DNA of 23,668 bases from a virus, in IMG/VR virus record IMGVR_UViG_3300030105_000865, positions 1 through 23,668 of that record; one strand, written 5' to 3'. A model generated the notes under the pieces. That model was given only the letters and a program-made list of their open reading frames with translations. It was not told the DNA's origin and did no database searches. This document shows positions 6,225 to 13,715 of this stretch, one piece after another (the stretch's first letter is position 1; the number at the start of each line of letters is the position of its first letter). The position numbers and the translations under genes were made by a program.

Positions 6225-6587
6225 ATGAAAAAATTATTATTTGTTTTATTGTTGTTACCTGTATCTGTTCTATCTCAATGCAATCAGCACGTTTTTACTT
6301 CTGTAGGAGCTGAGAAATGGACTAATTTTCAATATCAAGACTGTGATGGGGAGTCTCATTATTTTGGGTTGCCTGCGGGAGGGTATACTATAATTTACTG
6401 TGCAGACATAGGAACAACTTTTGTTTTAAACGGAGATGGCTTTGTCTACCCGTTACTTACAGAGCACCCTAATTACGCTTCATGCATACAGGAGGATACA
6501 TGCCCTGGGGACTTGGATGATAGTGGAACGGTAGACGTTCAAGATTTATTATTATTTTTATCAAGCTACGGTGTATGCGAAAATTAA
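6225..6587 (+). CDS. secreted protein with one dockerin-like EF-hand repeat
   Basis: Residues 1-18 form a classic signal peptide (K-K-L-L-F-V-L-L-L-L-P-V-S-V-L-S, then Q). The mature part is Cys-containing and beta-rich. The C-terminal repeat D96-x-D98-x-S100-x-T102-x-D104-x2-D107, followed by L-L-L-F-L-S-S-Y-G, is a complete calcium-binding loop plus helix of the dockerin/EF-hand type. Cellulosomal dockerins usually have two such repeats; one is common in marine Bacteroidota surface proteins, where it is not tied to cellulosomes. Export is likely, but there is no T9SS tail. Its end overlaps the start of the T9SS type B cargo by 13 bases, so the two are expressed together and may work together at the surface. 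Confidence 0.75.
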   Translation: MKKLLFVLLLLPVSVLSQCNQHVFTSVGAEKWTNFQYQDCDGESHYFGLPAGGYTIIYCADIGTTFVLNGDGFVYPLLTEHPNYASCIQEDTCPGDLDDSGTVDVQDLLLFLSSYGVCEN

Positions 6588-7747
6588 TATATCTATTAGC
6601 TTTATGGGTTCCAACGCTATCTGCACAATGCGATGTAGCTATAAGTAGTTGGGATGCTATAACAGGGGATATTGTTATAGAGGCTATTAACAGTGAGAAC
6701 TGTGGTTGCAATGAATTTACAACTGAAGGTAATACGTGTGAGAATAGCTCTAGTCCGTACGTAACTAATAACGAAACAGTCTCATCAATAGTTTTAGGGT
6801 TGCATGTAGAAGGGTTGGATTATAATTGGTTGGATTGTTTGACTGGAGTCAATCACCCAGGATGGACGTTTAAAGTTTTTACTCTTTATGGAAATCAAAT
6901 GCTAGAGAGTGGGGATACTTGGAGTGCTAATGTCTATGATACAGGGGCAAGTACAAGTGATTGTTGGACTGAGGTATTAGCTAACGATACGCTATGTACT
7001 GAGTTAGTTGTATGGCAGATTAATCTATCTCGCACAGCTTTTATAGATGATGGCGGTTGGGCGGTAAATCCAGGGTTTAACCAAACGCAGAACTACCCTG
7101 ACGTAGATCTTTCTAATAACACCGTTGTTAATTGTGCTCTACCTGCATGTGATACAGTGTATGTAGACGTAGAAGTTATCGAGTACATCACAGATACAAT
7201 AATCGAGTATATAGATGTAGAGTGGGTAACAACAGATACTATAATAGAATATTTATTACAATTAGTTTATATAACAGATACTCTTGTTGAATACGAGTAT
7301 ATTTATTTAACCGATACGATGTATGTAGACGTAGTTGTAGATAATTACGTTTATGTTACAGATACTTTAACGCTTACTGAATATGTATTTTCAACTGAAT
7401 ATATAGATTGCTATACAGGTTTACCTTGTGAAGATGGTGGAGGCGGGATTAATGACTGTGACGATAACAGTATTTTCATTCCTAATACTTTTACCCCTAA
7501 TAATGATGGGGTCAATGATGTATTTTATGCAATAACCGATCCAACGTGTTGGTTAACGTGGAATATGCAGATATACAATAGATGGGGGACGCTTGTAAAA
7601 GAAATAACCGATCCAATGGGTTATTGGACAGGGACAAGTTTTTCTCAACATTGGTTGTGCCCTGATGGGGTTTATACTTGGAAGCTTAACGCGACTCAGT
7701 CTGGAAAAGCCACCCAGCTGCAAGGGCTTGTAACAATATTTCGCTAA
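6575..7747 (+). CDS. secreted protein with T9SS type B (gliding-motility) C-terminal domain
   Basis: The 390-aa protein begins with a signal peptide (R-K-L-I-Y-L-L-A-L-W-V-P-T-L-S-A, then Q18-C). An N-terminal Cys-rich beta domain (about 19-190) precedes a repeat region (193-275). The C-terminal domain (about 298-390) is a textbook type B sorting domain (TIGR04131/CHU_C): I-P-N-T-F-T-P-N-N-D-G-V-N-D-V-F near 302-317, I-Y-N-R-W-G-T-L-V near 333-341, and D-G-V-Y-T-W-K with G-L-V-T-I-F-R at the very end. In Bacteroidota this domain directs export through the T9SS and surface attachment or release. Finding it in a phage head-gene region implies that the phage product uses the host machine. It overlaps the EF-hand gene and precedes a small basic gene. 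The adhesion or masking role is inference. Confidence 0.85.
   Translation: MRKLIYLLALWVPTLSAQCDVAISSWDAITGDIVIEAINSENCGCNEFTTEGNTCENSSSPYVTNNETVSSIVLGLHVEGLDYNWLDCLTGVNHPGWTFKVFTLYGNQMLESGDTWSANVYDTGASTSDCWTEVLANDTLCTELVVWQINLSRTAFIDDGGWAVNPGFNQTQNYPDVDLSNNTVVNCALPACDTVYVDVEVIEYITDTIIEYIDVEWVTTDTIIEYLLQLVYITDTLVEYEYIYLTDTMYVDVVVDNYVYVTDTLTLTEYVFSTEYIDCYTGLPCEDGGGGINDCDDNSIFIPNTFTPNNDGVNDVFYAITDPTCWLTWNMQIYNRWGTLVKEITDPMGYWTGTSFSQHWLCPDGVYTWKLNATQSGKATQLQGLVTIFR
7151..7399 (+). repeat. degenerate TDT protein repeats in the T9SS type B cargo
   Basis: Residues 193-275 of the encoded protein contain at least five copies of [YV]-x-T-D-T-[IL]-[IV]-E-Y-like units (at about 205, 219, 233, 245 and 261), spaced 12 to 16 residues. 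They are rich in Ile, Val, Tyr, Thr and acidic residues. Such repeats form extended beta stalks in Bacteroidota surface proteins. The DNA copies have diverged, so the array is old or selected at protein level. Confidence 0.7.
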
Positions 7748-7777
7748 CTGTATTTTTTTTAGTATATTGCAAGAGTT

Positions 7778-8005
7778 ATGAAAGCTATAAAAAGAGATTA
7801 TAAAAAGGAGTACGCTAAGTACGGATCTAAGCTTAAAGCTAAAAAATATCGCGCGGAGCTAAATCAAATTAACAGAGAAAAAGGAAATTACGGGAACGGA
7901 GACGGATTAGACGAGGCTCATTTTAGTAAAGGGGGTAAGACTAGACTTCAAGCTCAGTCTAAAAACAGAGCTAACAACAGGCCTAAAAAAAGGAATAGCG
8001 TATAA
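7778..8005 (+). CDS. small basic phage protein (YGNGDG motif)
   Basis: This 75-aa protein begins M-K-A-I-K-R-D-Y-K and contains K-L-K-A-K-K-Y-R-A-E-L-N (18-29), Y-G-N-G-D-G (38-43), F-S-K-G-G-K (49-54) and a basic C-terminus rich in Asn, Arg and Lys. From memory, the K-A-K-K-Y-R-A-E-L-N ... G-N-G-D-G combination recurs in small proteins of unknown function in marine phages. It has no membrane span or signal. The high charge suggests nucleic acid contact or a packaged minor protein. The 30 bases upstream contain a T-run and TATATTGC, a weak promoter-like match. Confidence 0.75.
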   Translation: MKAIKRDYKKEYAKYGSKLKAKKYRAELNQINREKGNYGNGDGLDEAHFSKGGKTRLQAQSKNRANNRPKKRNSV

Positions 8006-8011
8006 GCTATT
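7994..8011 (+). terminator. small hairpin over the stop codon, weak terminator candidate
   Basis: AATAGC (7994-7999) and GCTATT (8006-8011) form a perfect six-base-pair stem with a six-base loop containing the TAA stop, followed by an A/T-rich stretch without a clean U-run. It could attenuate transcription before the lipoprotein gene, but the stem is short. Confidence 0.2.
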
Positions 8012-8029
8012 AAATTTAATATATATATA

Positions 8030-8239
8030 ATGAAATATTTACTTATCTTCATGTCTGCTATATTACTAGCGTCATGTTCTGTGCAGACTAAACACAGAAG
8101 GTCCCAAGCGAGACATTACAATCAATGCTGGTGTATAGACCCTTGGGGAGGAGGCGCCGAATGGTGCTGTGACGGACCAGCTCCAAAATACATGGCCCCA
8201 TACAAACATTCTAGAGGTTACATTAGAGCTAAATTTTAA
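8030..8239 (+). CDS. small lipoprotein
   Basis: The 69-aa protein has a hydrophobic signal segment (Y-L-L-I-F-M-S-A-I) followed by the lipobox L-L-A-S-C at residues 12-16, so it should be lipidated at Cys16 and anchored to a host membrane after signal peptidase II cleavage. The mature part has W-C, W-C-C and a Gly/Trp-rich patch followed by a basic tail; the Cys may form disulfides in the periplasm or at the surface. I do not recognise a family. It belongs to the group of envelope-directed products carried by this phage. Superinfection-blocking lipoproteins such as T5 Llp are a functional precedent, but there is no sequence match that I can see. Confidence 0.7.
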   Translation: MKYLLIFMSAILLASCSVQTKHRRSQARHYNQCWCIDPWGGGAEWCCDGPAPKYMAPYKHSRGYIRAKF

Positions 8240-8243
8240 TTAG

Positions 8244-8432
8244 ATGGCAGAGTATAAATGTGATTGCAACGACGAAGTTGTAGATAAATCAGGCGTAACA
8301 ATAAGGCATATTGAAGGGGAAGGTGTAATACATGACGTCCAATGCGAGAAATGCGAGAAATATATGACGTTAGCTAACCCAAAATCTGGCGCACCTGGGT
8401 TTAGATCTAATAGATATGGGCAGACGTTTTGA
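8244..8432 (+). CDS. small zinc-ribbon-like protein upstream of TerL
   Basis: The 62-aa protein carries C6-x-C8 near the start (Y-K-C-D-C-N) and C34-x2-C37 in the middle (Q-C-E-K-C-E-K), enough for one zinc site. The C-terminal A-P-G-F-R-S-N-R-Y-G-Q is basic and aromatic. Its TGA stop overlaps the TTG start of the terminase gene, so it is translationally coupled to TerL. The position fits a packaging helper, but it is too small and lacks the helix-turn-helix expected of a small terminase subunit. Confidence 0.7.
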   Translation: MAEYKCDCNDEVVDKSGVTIRHIEGEGVIHDVQCEKCEKYMTLANPKSGAPGFRSNRYGQTF

Positions 8433-10546
8433 GTATACTTTTAGATGTTAAAGAGTATGAAGAACCAGCTGTTAAAATTTGTCCCAACGGTACGGAAGGT
8501 GAGCTTATTGAACTCGGTGGGCTACTCATTTGCCTTCCAAAAAGGCCTCCGAAAAAAGAAATTTCAGGATATAAAGAACCAAACTCTATGCAAATGTGGG
8601 GAAGGGTACTTATGCCGCAGGAACTGTCTCGTATTCGTTCTATGGATGAGTGGGCGGAAATGCCACGAGAGTTTAGAGCAAGGTTTCGTCCATATATCGA
8701 GGAAGAGTTTAGGCGTAGGCGTGAGGGTTTTTGGTTTTATAACAACGGCACAGCTACATATATTACGGGGCGGCACTACATGATGATACAGTGGACCAAG
8801 ATGGATATTGGTTACCCGTATTTTTTAAACTTCCAAAGAGATATCTTCTTACACTTAGCGGCGTGTGAAATTGATCCTAGATGTATAGGTCAGCTATATA
8901 CTAAGTGTCGTCGTAGTGGGTACACAAATATGTGTTCATCTGTGCTTGTAGACGAAGGGACGCAAGTCAAAGACAAACTTATGGGGATTCAGTCTAAGAC
9001 TGGTAAGGATGCCCAAGAAAATATATTTATGAAGAAGGTTGTTTTTATGTTTAGAAACTACCCTTTCTTTTTTAAGCCTATCCAGGACGGTACAACCAAT
9101 CCGCGTATGGAGCTGGCCTTTAGAGAGCCATCGAAAAGAATAACTAAAAAGAACAAAACCTCTCAAATGGGAGAGGCTTTGAACACGGTTATAAATTGGA
9201 AAAACACAACAAATAACGCATATGACGGGGAGAAGTTACACCTGTTGTATTTAGATGAAGCAGGAAAATGGGAAAGACCTACAGACATAAGAGACGCTTG
9301 GAGGATTCAGAGGACTTGTTTGATCGTCGGAAGAAAAATCGTGGGGAAGGCAATGGTCGGAAGCACGGTAAACCCAATGGACAAAGGGGGAAGTCAATAC
9401 AAGGATCTATGGGAGGACTCAAATCCTTTGGAGAGGAACGCGAATGGGAGGACTAGAACTGGTCTATATAGACTTTTTATTCCTGCATATAATTCTCTAG
9501 AAGGTTTCTTTGATAAGTTTGGTCACCCAATAGTTGAAGACCCTATAGATACTACAGAAGGTATAGATAACGAGTACATTTATATCGGGGCTAAAACATT
9601 CTTAAAGAATGAAAGAGACTCTTTAAAAAACGATGCTTCGGAGTTAAACGAAGTGGTCAGGCAATTCCCCTTTACGGAAGACGAAGCCTTTAGGGATAGT
9701 ATAGAAGGGAGTGTATTTAACATCGGGCAGATCTATGAACAGATAGAGCATAATGACGAGCTGTTTCCTAACCCTGTTGTTGCGGGGAACTTTGTCTGGA
9801 AAGGAGGGGTAAAAGACACTGAGGTAGTATTTAGCCCAAACGTTCAGGGTAGATTTAAAATTGCCTGGATGCCACCTCCTGATTTTAGAAACCAAAAGAA
9901 AACAGAGAGAGGCAAGAGGGTAGCTCCTCATTCAAATTTTGGCGTTGGAGGAGTTGACTCATATGACCTTGACGCCACTGTAGATGGGAGGGGGTCTAAA
10001 GGTTCCTTGCACTTATATAACAAGTTCCATATGGAGCACCCTTGCAATATGTTTGTATTGGAGTATGCTTCAAGGCCTCCTTTAGCTAAAATATTTTACG
10101 AAGATGTTTTAATGGCCTCTGTGTTTTATGGTTACCCTATATTAATAGAGAATAACAAATACGGTATAGCAAGGCATTTTGAAGCCAGAGGATATGACGG
10201 GTATTTAATGGATCGGCCTAAACATTTACTTAGCGCTAGTGGAATGAAATCTAAAACAAAAGGTATTCCATCTAACTCACAAGACGTAATCCAAGCTCAC
10301 GCACATGCTATAGAGGCCTTTATACATGATCATGTAGGAACAAATAGAGAAACGGGAGATGTTGGAAAAATGTATTTCAATAAAACACTAGAGGATTGGA
10401 TAGGTTATAAGATAGACGATAGAACTAAATATGACCTTACAATTAGCTCTGGATTAGCTCTATTAGGAGCGCAAAAAGCTAAGCCTAAAAAGGCTTCTGA
10501 CCTGTCTGAAAAACGATTCTTTAGGAGATATCAAGTAATCGGATGA
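8429..10546 (+). CDS. terL: terminase large subunit
   Basis: The 705-aa protein is the DNA-packaging motor ATPase and nuclease. The ATPase part shows a deviant Walker A, K-C-R-R-S-G-Y-T (159-166), a Walker B, L-L-Y-L-D-E (272-277), and a coupling motif, G-S-T-V-N-P (311-316). The C-terminal RNase H-like nuclease has G-G-V-D-S-Y-D-L-D (507-515), with D510 a likely metal ligand, and L-I-E-N-N (572-576) with a second acid; D619 in S-Q-D-V could be a third. TerL converts ATP hydrolysis into DNA translocation through the portal and cuts concatemers. The start is a TTG overlapping the upstream TGA (TTGA). The next in-frame ATG lies 53 codons on and would drop the N-terminal strand region. The portal gene follows, as in most tailed phages. 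The long form with an R-R-S-G-Y-T Walker A reminds me of crAss-like TerL. Confidence 0.95.
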   Translation: MSILLDVKEYEEPAVKICPNGTEGELIELGGLLICLPKRPPKKEISGYKEPNSMQMWGRVLMPQELSRIRSMDEWAEMPREFRARFRPYIEEEFRRRREGFWFYNNGTATYITGRHYMMIQWTKMDIGYPYFLNFQRDIFLHLAACEIDPRCIGQLYTKCRRSGYTNMCSSVLVDEGTQVKDKLMGIQSKTGKDAQENIFMKKVVFMFRNYPFFFKPIQDGTTNPRMELAFREPSKRITKKNKTSQMGEALNTVINWKNTTNNAYDGEKLHLLYLDEAGKWERPTDIRDAWRIQRTCLIVGRKIVGKAMVGSTVNPMDKGGSQYKDLWEDSNPLERNANGRTRTGLYRLFIPAYNSLEGFFDKFGHPIVEDPIDTTEGIDNEYIYIGAKTFLKNERDSLKNDASELNEVVRQFPFTEDEAFRDSIEGSVFNIGQIYEQIEHNDELFPNPVVAGNFVWKGGVKDTEVVFSPNVQGRFKIAWMPPPDFRNQKKTERGKRVAPHSNFGVGGVDSYDLDATVDGRGSKGSLHLYNKFHMEHPCNMFVLEYASRPPLAKIFYEDVLMASVFYGYPILIENNKYGIARHFEARGYDGYLMDRPKHLLSASGMKSKTKGIPSNSQDVIQAHAHAIEAFIHDHVGTNRETGDVGKMYFNKTLEDWIGYKIDDRTKYDLTISSGLALLGAQKAKPKKASDLSEKRFFRRYQVIG

Positions 10547-10551
10547 TTTAC

Positions 10552-10560
10552 TATATTTGC
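10552..10560 (+). promoter_or_regulatory. Bacteroidota-type -7 box (TATATTTGC)
   Basis: TATATTTGC lies in the 39-base gap between TerL and portal and matches TAnnTTTG. It is identical to the box before 18750 and nearly identical to that before 1456. The ATG follows 25 bases later. No clear -33 TTTG is visible, which could also mean recognition by a phage polymerase. Confidence 0.45.
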
Positions 10561-10585
10561 TAAATAGAAATACCATATCTTAAGG

Positions 10586-13024
10586 ATGTATAATAACGAG
10601 AATAAAAGCAAGCAGGGTTTCCCAGATCCATTAGAATCTACGGAATTAAAGCAAAAGAAAGAATATGGTGTTCAGTACGCTAAAGCTATTGAATCTCAAT
10701 GGGGAAAAACTACGGACGATTCTTCTTTAGTAGGTAAGAGAAATAAAACTTTTGAGAAAGACCGAGATTATGCTATTGGGGTTCAAGATACAAGTATATA
10801 TAAGCAGCTATTAAATTCCCTTAATCCAAATAAAGCGGACGGAGCTTTGTTAAATATGGATTACACCCCAGTCCCTATTCTACCTAAATTCGTAAGAATT
10901 GTAGTTAACAAGATATTGTCTGTTAATCCTTATCCTAATTTAGAAGCGGTAGACCCTTTGTCTTCTTCTGAAAAAAATGAAAAAAAGAAAAGGATTTTAA
11001 AACAAGTTGACTCTAAGGATAAACTTAAAGAGCTAAAAGATAAGACGGGTGTTGTTTTAGATATGGATCCAGATTCTATTCCAGATACACCAGAAGAAGC
11101 GGAGATTTTATTCGACACTAACGTTAAAACAGACGGGGAGATATCGGCTCAGCTAGGGACGGAACTTACTCTTACGTGGAATAACTTCGTAGATAATACT
11201 TTCCGAAGATGTGTAAATGACTTGGCTACTCTAGGTATGTCTGTAGTAAAAAGGTCAAACGATCCAAACGAAGGCATTAAAACATCTTACGTAGATCCGT
11301 GTATGTTTATACATAGCTACACAGAAGACCCTAATTTCGAAGATCTTATATACGCTGGGCACATAAAAAAAATCTCTATACAAGAGTTAAAACGTTTAGC
11401 TGGAGAGGAATTAAATGAGGAGGACTACAAAAAGATTGCTCAGAAATCTAAAGGCCGAAATGGTAATGATTCTGGAAAATACAATAAGAACAACTATAGT
11501 CAAGCCCTAGGTAAGACCTCATTTGGATATGACGATTATATGGTTGAGGTTTTAGACTTTGAGTTTATTTCTGTCGATTGCATTCATTTTGAAGAAAAAG
11601 AAAACAAACATGGCAACACGGGGTTTTACTTTAAAGGCTTTGAGGAGCAACCTAACAAGAACAGTGTGTTTGAGAGAACCCCTCATAAATTAGAGGTGTC
11701 TACTGTTTATGGCGGAAGTTATGTTTTAGGTTGTGATTATTTATTTGGGTATGGCAAAACTAAGAACGTACCTAAAAATATACACGATATATCTAAGGCT
11801 ACATTGTCTTATTCTGTAACGGCAACTAATATCCGTAACATGATGCCAAAATCTATGGTAAATAGCTGTGTGGGATTTGCAGATATGCTTCAGCTTACTC
11901 ACTTAAAGATACAGCAAGCTATAGCAAAAGCCAAACCAGATGGTTTGATTATAGATATAGAAGGATTAGAGAATGTACAGCTAGGAAAAGGTGGAGAGCT
12001 ACAGCCTTTAGATCTTCATGACATATATGAGCAGACAGGTGTTTTTTATTACAGAAGTAAAAACCCCGAAGGTGGATTCCAAAACCCTCCTGTTAGAGAG
12101 ATAAGCAATAGCATAAGAAACATTAATGAACTTGTAGGTTTATATAACCATTACTTAGGTTTAATAAGAGATACAACGGGAATCAATGAAGCAATGGACG
12201 CTTCTTCCCCTAAAGGTGATGCTTTAGTTGGTGTTCAAAATCAAGCTATAGCTGCAGGTAATAACGCTATATATGATATAACAAATGCCGCTATGGTTTT
12301 GTTTAAAAAAGTATGTGAGGATATAGTTAAATGCATTCAAATTATACCTACTGAATCTGTTCTATATAAAATATATGAGAACGCTATCGGAGACACAAAT
12401 ATGGAGGCTTTAGCTTCTTTCAGAGACCTTCCAATGTACAACTTTGGGGTAGTTGTTGTAAAAGACATGGAGGAGAAAGATAAGGCTTATCTAGAACAAA
12501 ACATCCAGATGGCCCTTCAACAACAAGAGTTAGATTTAGAAGACGCTATAGCTGTTAGAGGTTTAAAAGATATCAACCAAGCGGAAAGGCTTCTTGTTGT
12601 TAGGCGTAAAAAAAGAATGGCTATGCAGCAGCAGATGGCTCAGCAGAACTCAGAGCAACAAGCTAAAATGCAGGGTCAAATAGCACAACAGGCACAACAA
12701 GCTAAAATGTCTGAAATGCAAGCGCAGGGTCAAATTGACACTCAAAAAATTCAAATGCAAGCGCAGGTCGATATGAAGATGGCGCAAATGAGGCATGAGT
12801 TTACTAAAGAAATTGAAATGCTTAAAGCTCAAGCTACTCTTGGATTTAAAGAGGACGATAAAGAGTTTAAAGAAAAACTTGAGGTTTTAAAAGAAACCCG
12901 TAAAGACGACAGGCTAGATCAACAAACCTCCGACCAAAGCAAACTTATATCTCAAAGACAAGGGAAAAGAGAGGAGCTGCCTGAAGGTTCAAACAAACTA
13001 ATTAATGCATTATTAAACGAATAA
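10586..13024 (+). CDS. portal protein
   Basis: The 812-aa product follows TerL and has the size and layout of a podovirus or crAss-like portal. The N-terminal region includes P-V-P-I-L-P-K-F-V-R-I-V-V-N-K-I-L (about 92-108), a typical portal helix contacting the wing domain. A central mixed region contains R-D-T-T-G-I-N-E-A-M-D-A-S-S-P (about 529-543), a signature common in portals before the stem. The last 140 residues are Gln- and Met-rich with a long coiled coil (about 677-790). The dodecameric portal forms the packaging channel at one capsid vertex and the connector to the tail. A promoter-like box and AAGG lie upstream of the start. The extended Gln-rich tail may project into the capsid or bind ejection proteins; this is inference. 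Confidence 0.88.
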   Translation: MYNNENKSKQGFPDPLESTELKQKKEYGVQYAKAIESQWGKTTDDSSLVGKRNKTFEKDRDYAIGVQDTSIYKQLLNSLNPNKADGALLNMDYTPVPILPKFVRIVVNKILSVNPYPNLEAVDPLSSSEKNEKKKRILKQVDSKDKLKELKDKTGVVLDMDPDSIPDTPEEAEILFDTNVKTDGEISAQLGTELTLTWNNFVDNTFRRCVNDLATLGMSVVKRSNDPNEGIKTSYVDPCMFIHSYTEDPNFEDLIYAGHIKKISIQELKRLAGEELNEEDYKKIAQKSKGRNGNDSGKYNKNNYSQALGKTSFGYDDYMVEVLDFEFISVDCIHFEEKENKHGNTGFYFKGFEEQPNKNSVFERTPHKLEVSTVYGGSYVLGCDYLFGYGKTKNVPKNIHDISKATLSYSVTATNIRNMMPKSMVNSCVGFADMLQLTHLKIQQAIAKAKPDGLIIDIEGLENVQLGKGGELQPLDLHDIYEQTGVFYYRSKNPEGGFQNPPVREISNSIRNINELVGLYNHYLGLIRDTTGINEAMDASSPKGDALVGVQNQAIAAGNNAIYDITNAAMVLFKKVCEDIVKCIQIIPTESVLYKIYENAIGDTNMEALASFRDLPMYNFGVVVVKDMEEKDKAYLEQNIQMALQQQELDLEDAIAVRGLKDINQAERLLVVRRKKRMAMQQQMAQQNSEQQAKMQGQIAQQAQQAKMSEMQAQGQIDTQKIQMQAQVDMKMAQMRHEFTKEIEMLKAQATLGFKEDDKEFKEKLEVLKETRKDDRLDQQTSDQSKLISQRQGKREELPEGSNKLINALLNE

Positions 13025-13025
13025 T

Positions 13026-13529
13026 ATGGCTAGTTCAGTAAATTTAGATAGATCAGATGTCTTAAATATAACATGTAGGAAAGGAGATACCTTTTCTATT
13101 ACGCTTACTTTAAAGAATTCTGCGGGTACGGCCCTTACTTTGTCTACCAGCGGGTACGTTTTTTTAATGCAAGTAAAATCTACGGAGGTGACGAGAAGAG
13201 GAGGTTCCGTTAGATCAACTTTAATTTTAGGTACTCCTAATGCCGCAGCAAAGGATCAGGTCCGAGTTAAGTCTAAGTCTAAGACTAGGATCCCGCCTCC
13301 TGTAGTATCTGTACCGTCTAGTGGAAGGACATTTGAAACCCCTACCGTTGATGATAGTGGAAACGTAACTATTGAAGCTTCCGCTGAAACTATGAGTAAA
13401 GTTCCTTCTGGGAGTTACTCTTATGACCTTCAGTATATTCTTCCTAACGCTTCTGGCTTAGATACTCACAGGACTGTTTTAAGAGGAAAGTTTTCTGTTA
13501 ACGCAGATGTAACCGAAGCATTTGAATAA
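13026..13529 (+). CDS. beta-sandwich virion protein, BppU-N-like
   Basis: The 167-aa protein has an N-terminal C-R-K-G-D-T-F-S-I-T-L-T-L (about 17-29), then S-G-Y-V-F-L-M-Q-V (42-50), a Ser/Lys-rich loop, and a C-terminal V-P-S-G-S-Y-S-Y-D-L-Q-Y (125-136) and L-R-G-K-F-S-V (151-157). This R-x-G-D-T-F ... M-Q-V ... G-x-Y-x-Y-D-L ... G-x-F-x-V order matches the N-terminal fold of phage baseplate upper protein BppU and related head or fibre adaptor proteins. It follows the portal with a one-base gap, so it is probably a minor head, collar or tail attachment component. The fold call rests on motif order only. Confidence 0.65.
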   Translation: MASSVNLDRSDVLNITCRKGDTFSITLTLKNSAGTALTLSTSGYVFLMQVKSTEVTRRGGSVRSTLILGTPNAAAKDQVRVKSKSKTRIPPPVVSVPSSGRTFETPTVDDSGNVTIEASAETMSKVPSGSYSYDLQYILPNASGLDTHRTVLRGKFSVNADVTEAFE

Positions 13530-13531
13530 TA

Positions 13532-13702
13532 ATGAGTGTATCTGTAAGCACAACATCTGACAATACAGTTAGCGTTTCTGTTGGCGGCAGTACTTCTGTT
13601 AGCTTTACAAAAAAAAACTTTTCCGTTTCTGCAAGTTTATCTGCTGCGTCTTCAACAATATTAACCGAAAAATCCATTGGATCAATACAAGTGGTTGTTT
13701 AA
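13532..13702 (+). CDS. small Ser/Val-rich beta protein, 56 aa
   Basis: An ATG two bases after the preceding stop opens 56 codons ending in TAA at 13700-13702. The product alternates Ser, Val and Thr (for example M-S-V-S-V-S-T-T-S-D-N-T-V-S-V-S-V), with few charges, as in beta-structured phage decoration or fibre proteins. Otherwise the interval would be a 186-base gap in a compact genome. No family is recognised. It ends 13 bases before the T9SS type A cargo start. Confidence 0.55.
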   Translation: MSVSVSTTSDNTVSVSVGGSTSVSFTKKNFSVSASLSAASSTILTEKSIGSIQVVV

Positions 13703-13715
13703 CAACATAGGAAAC

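Noticed and set aside
8030-8239. Lipoprotein as an o-spanin
   Set aside because: It is very short, Trp/Cys-rich, lacks a helical or Pro-rich spanin body and has no adjacent i-spanin, so only the lipoprotein call is kept.
13677-13715. TTG start 13 codons upstream of the T9SS type A cargo
   Set aside because: It would put charged and polar residues before an otherwise perfect signal peptide and overlap the small ORF ending at 13702; ATG at 13716 is better.
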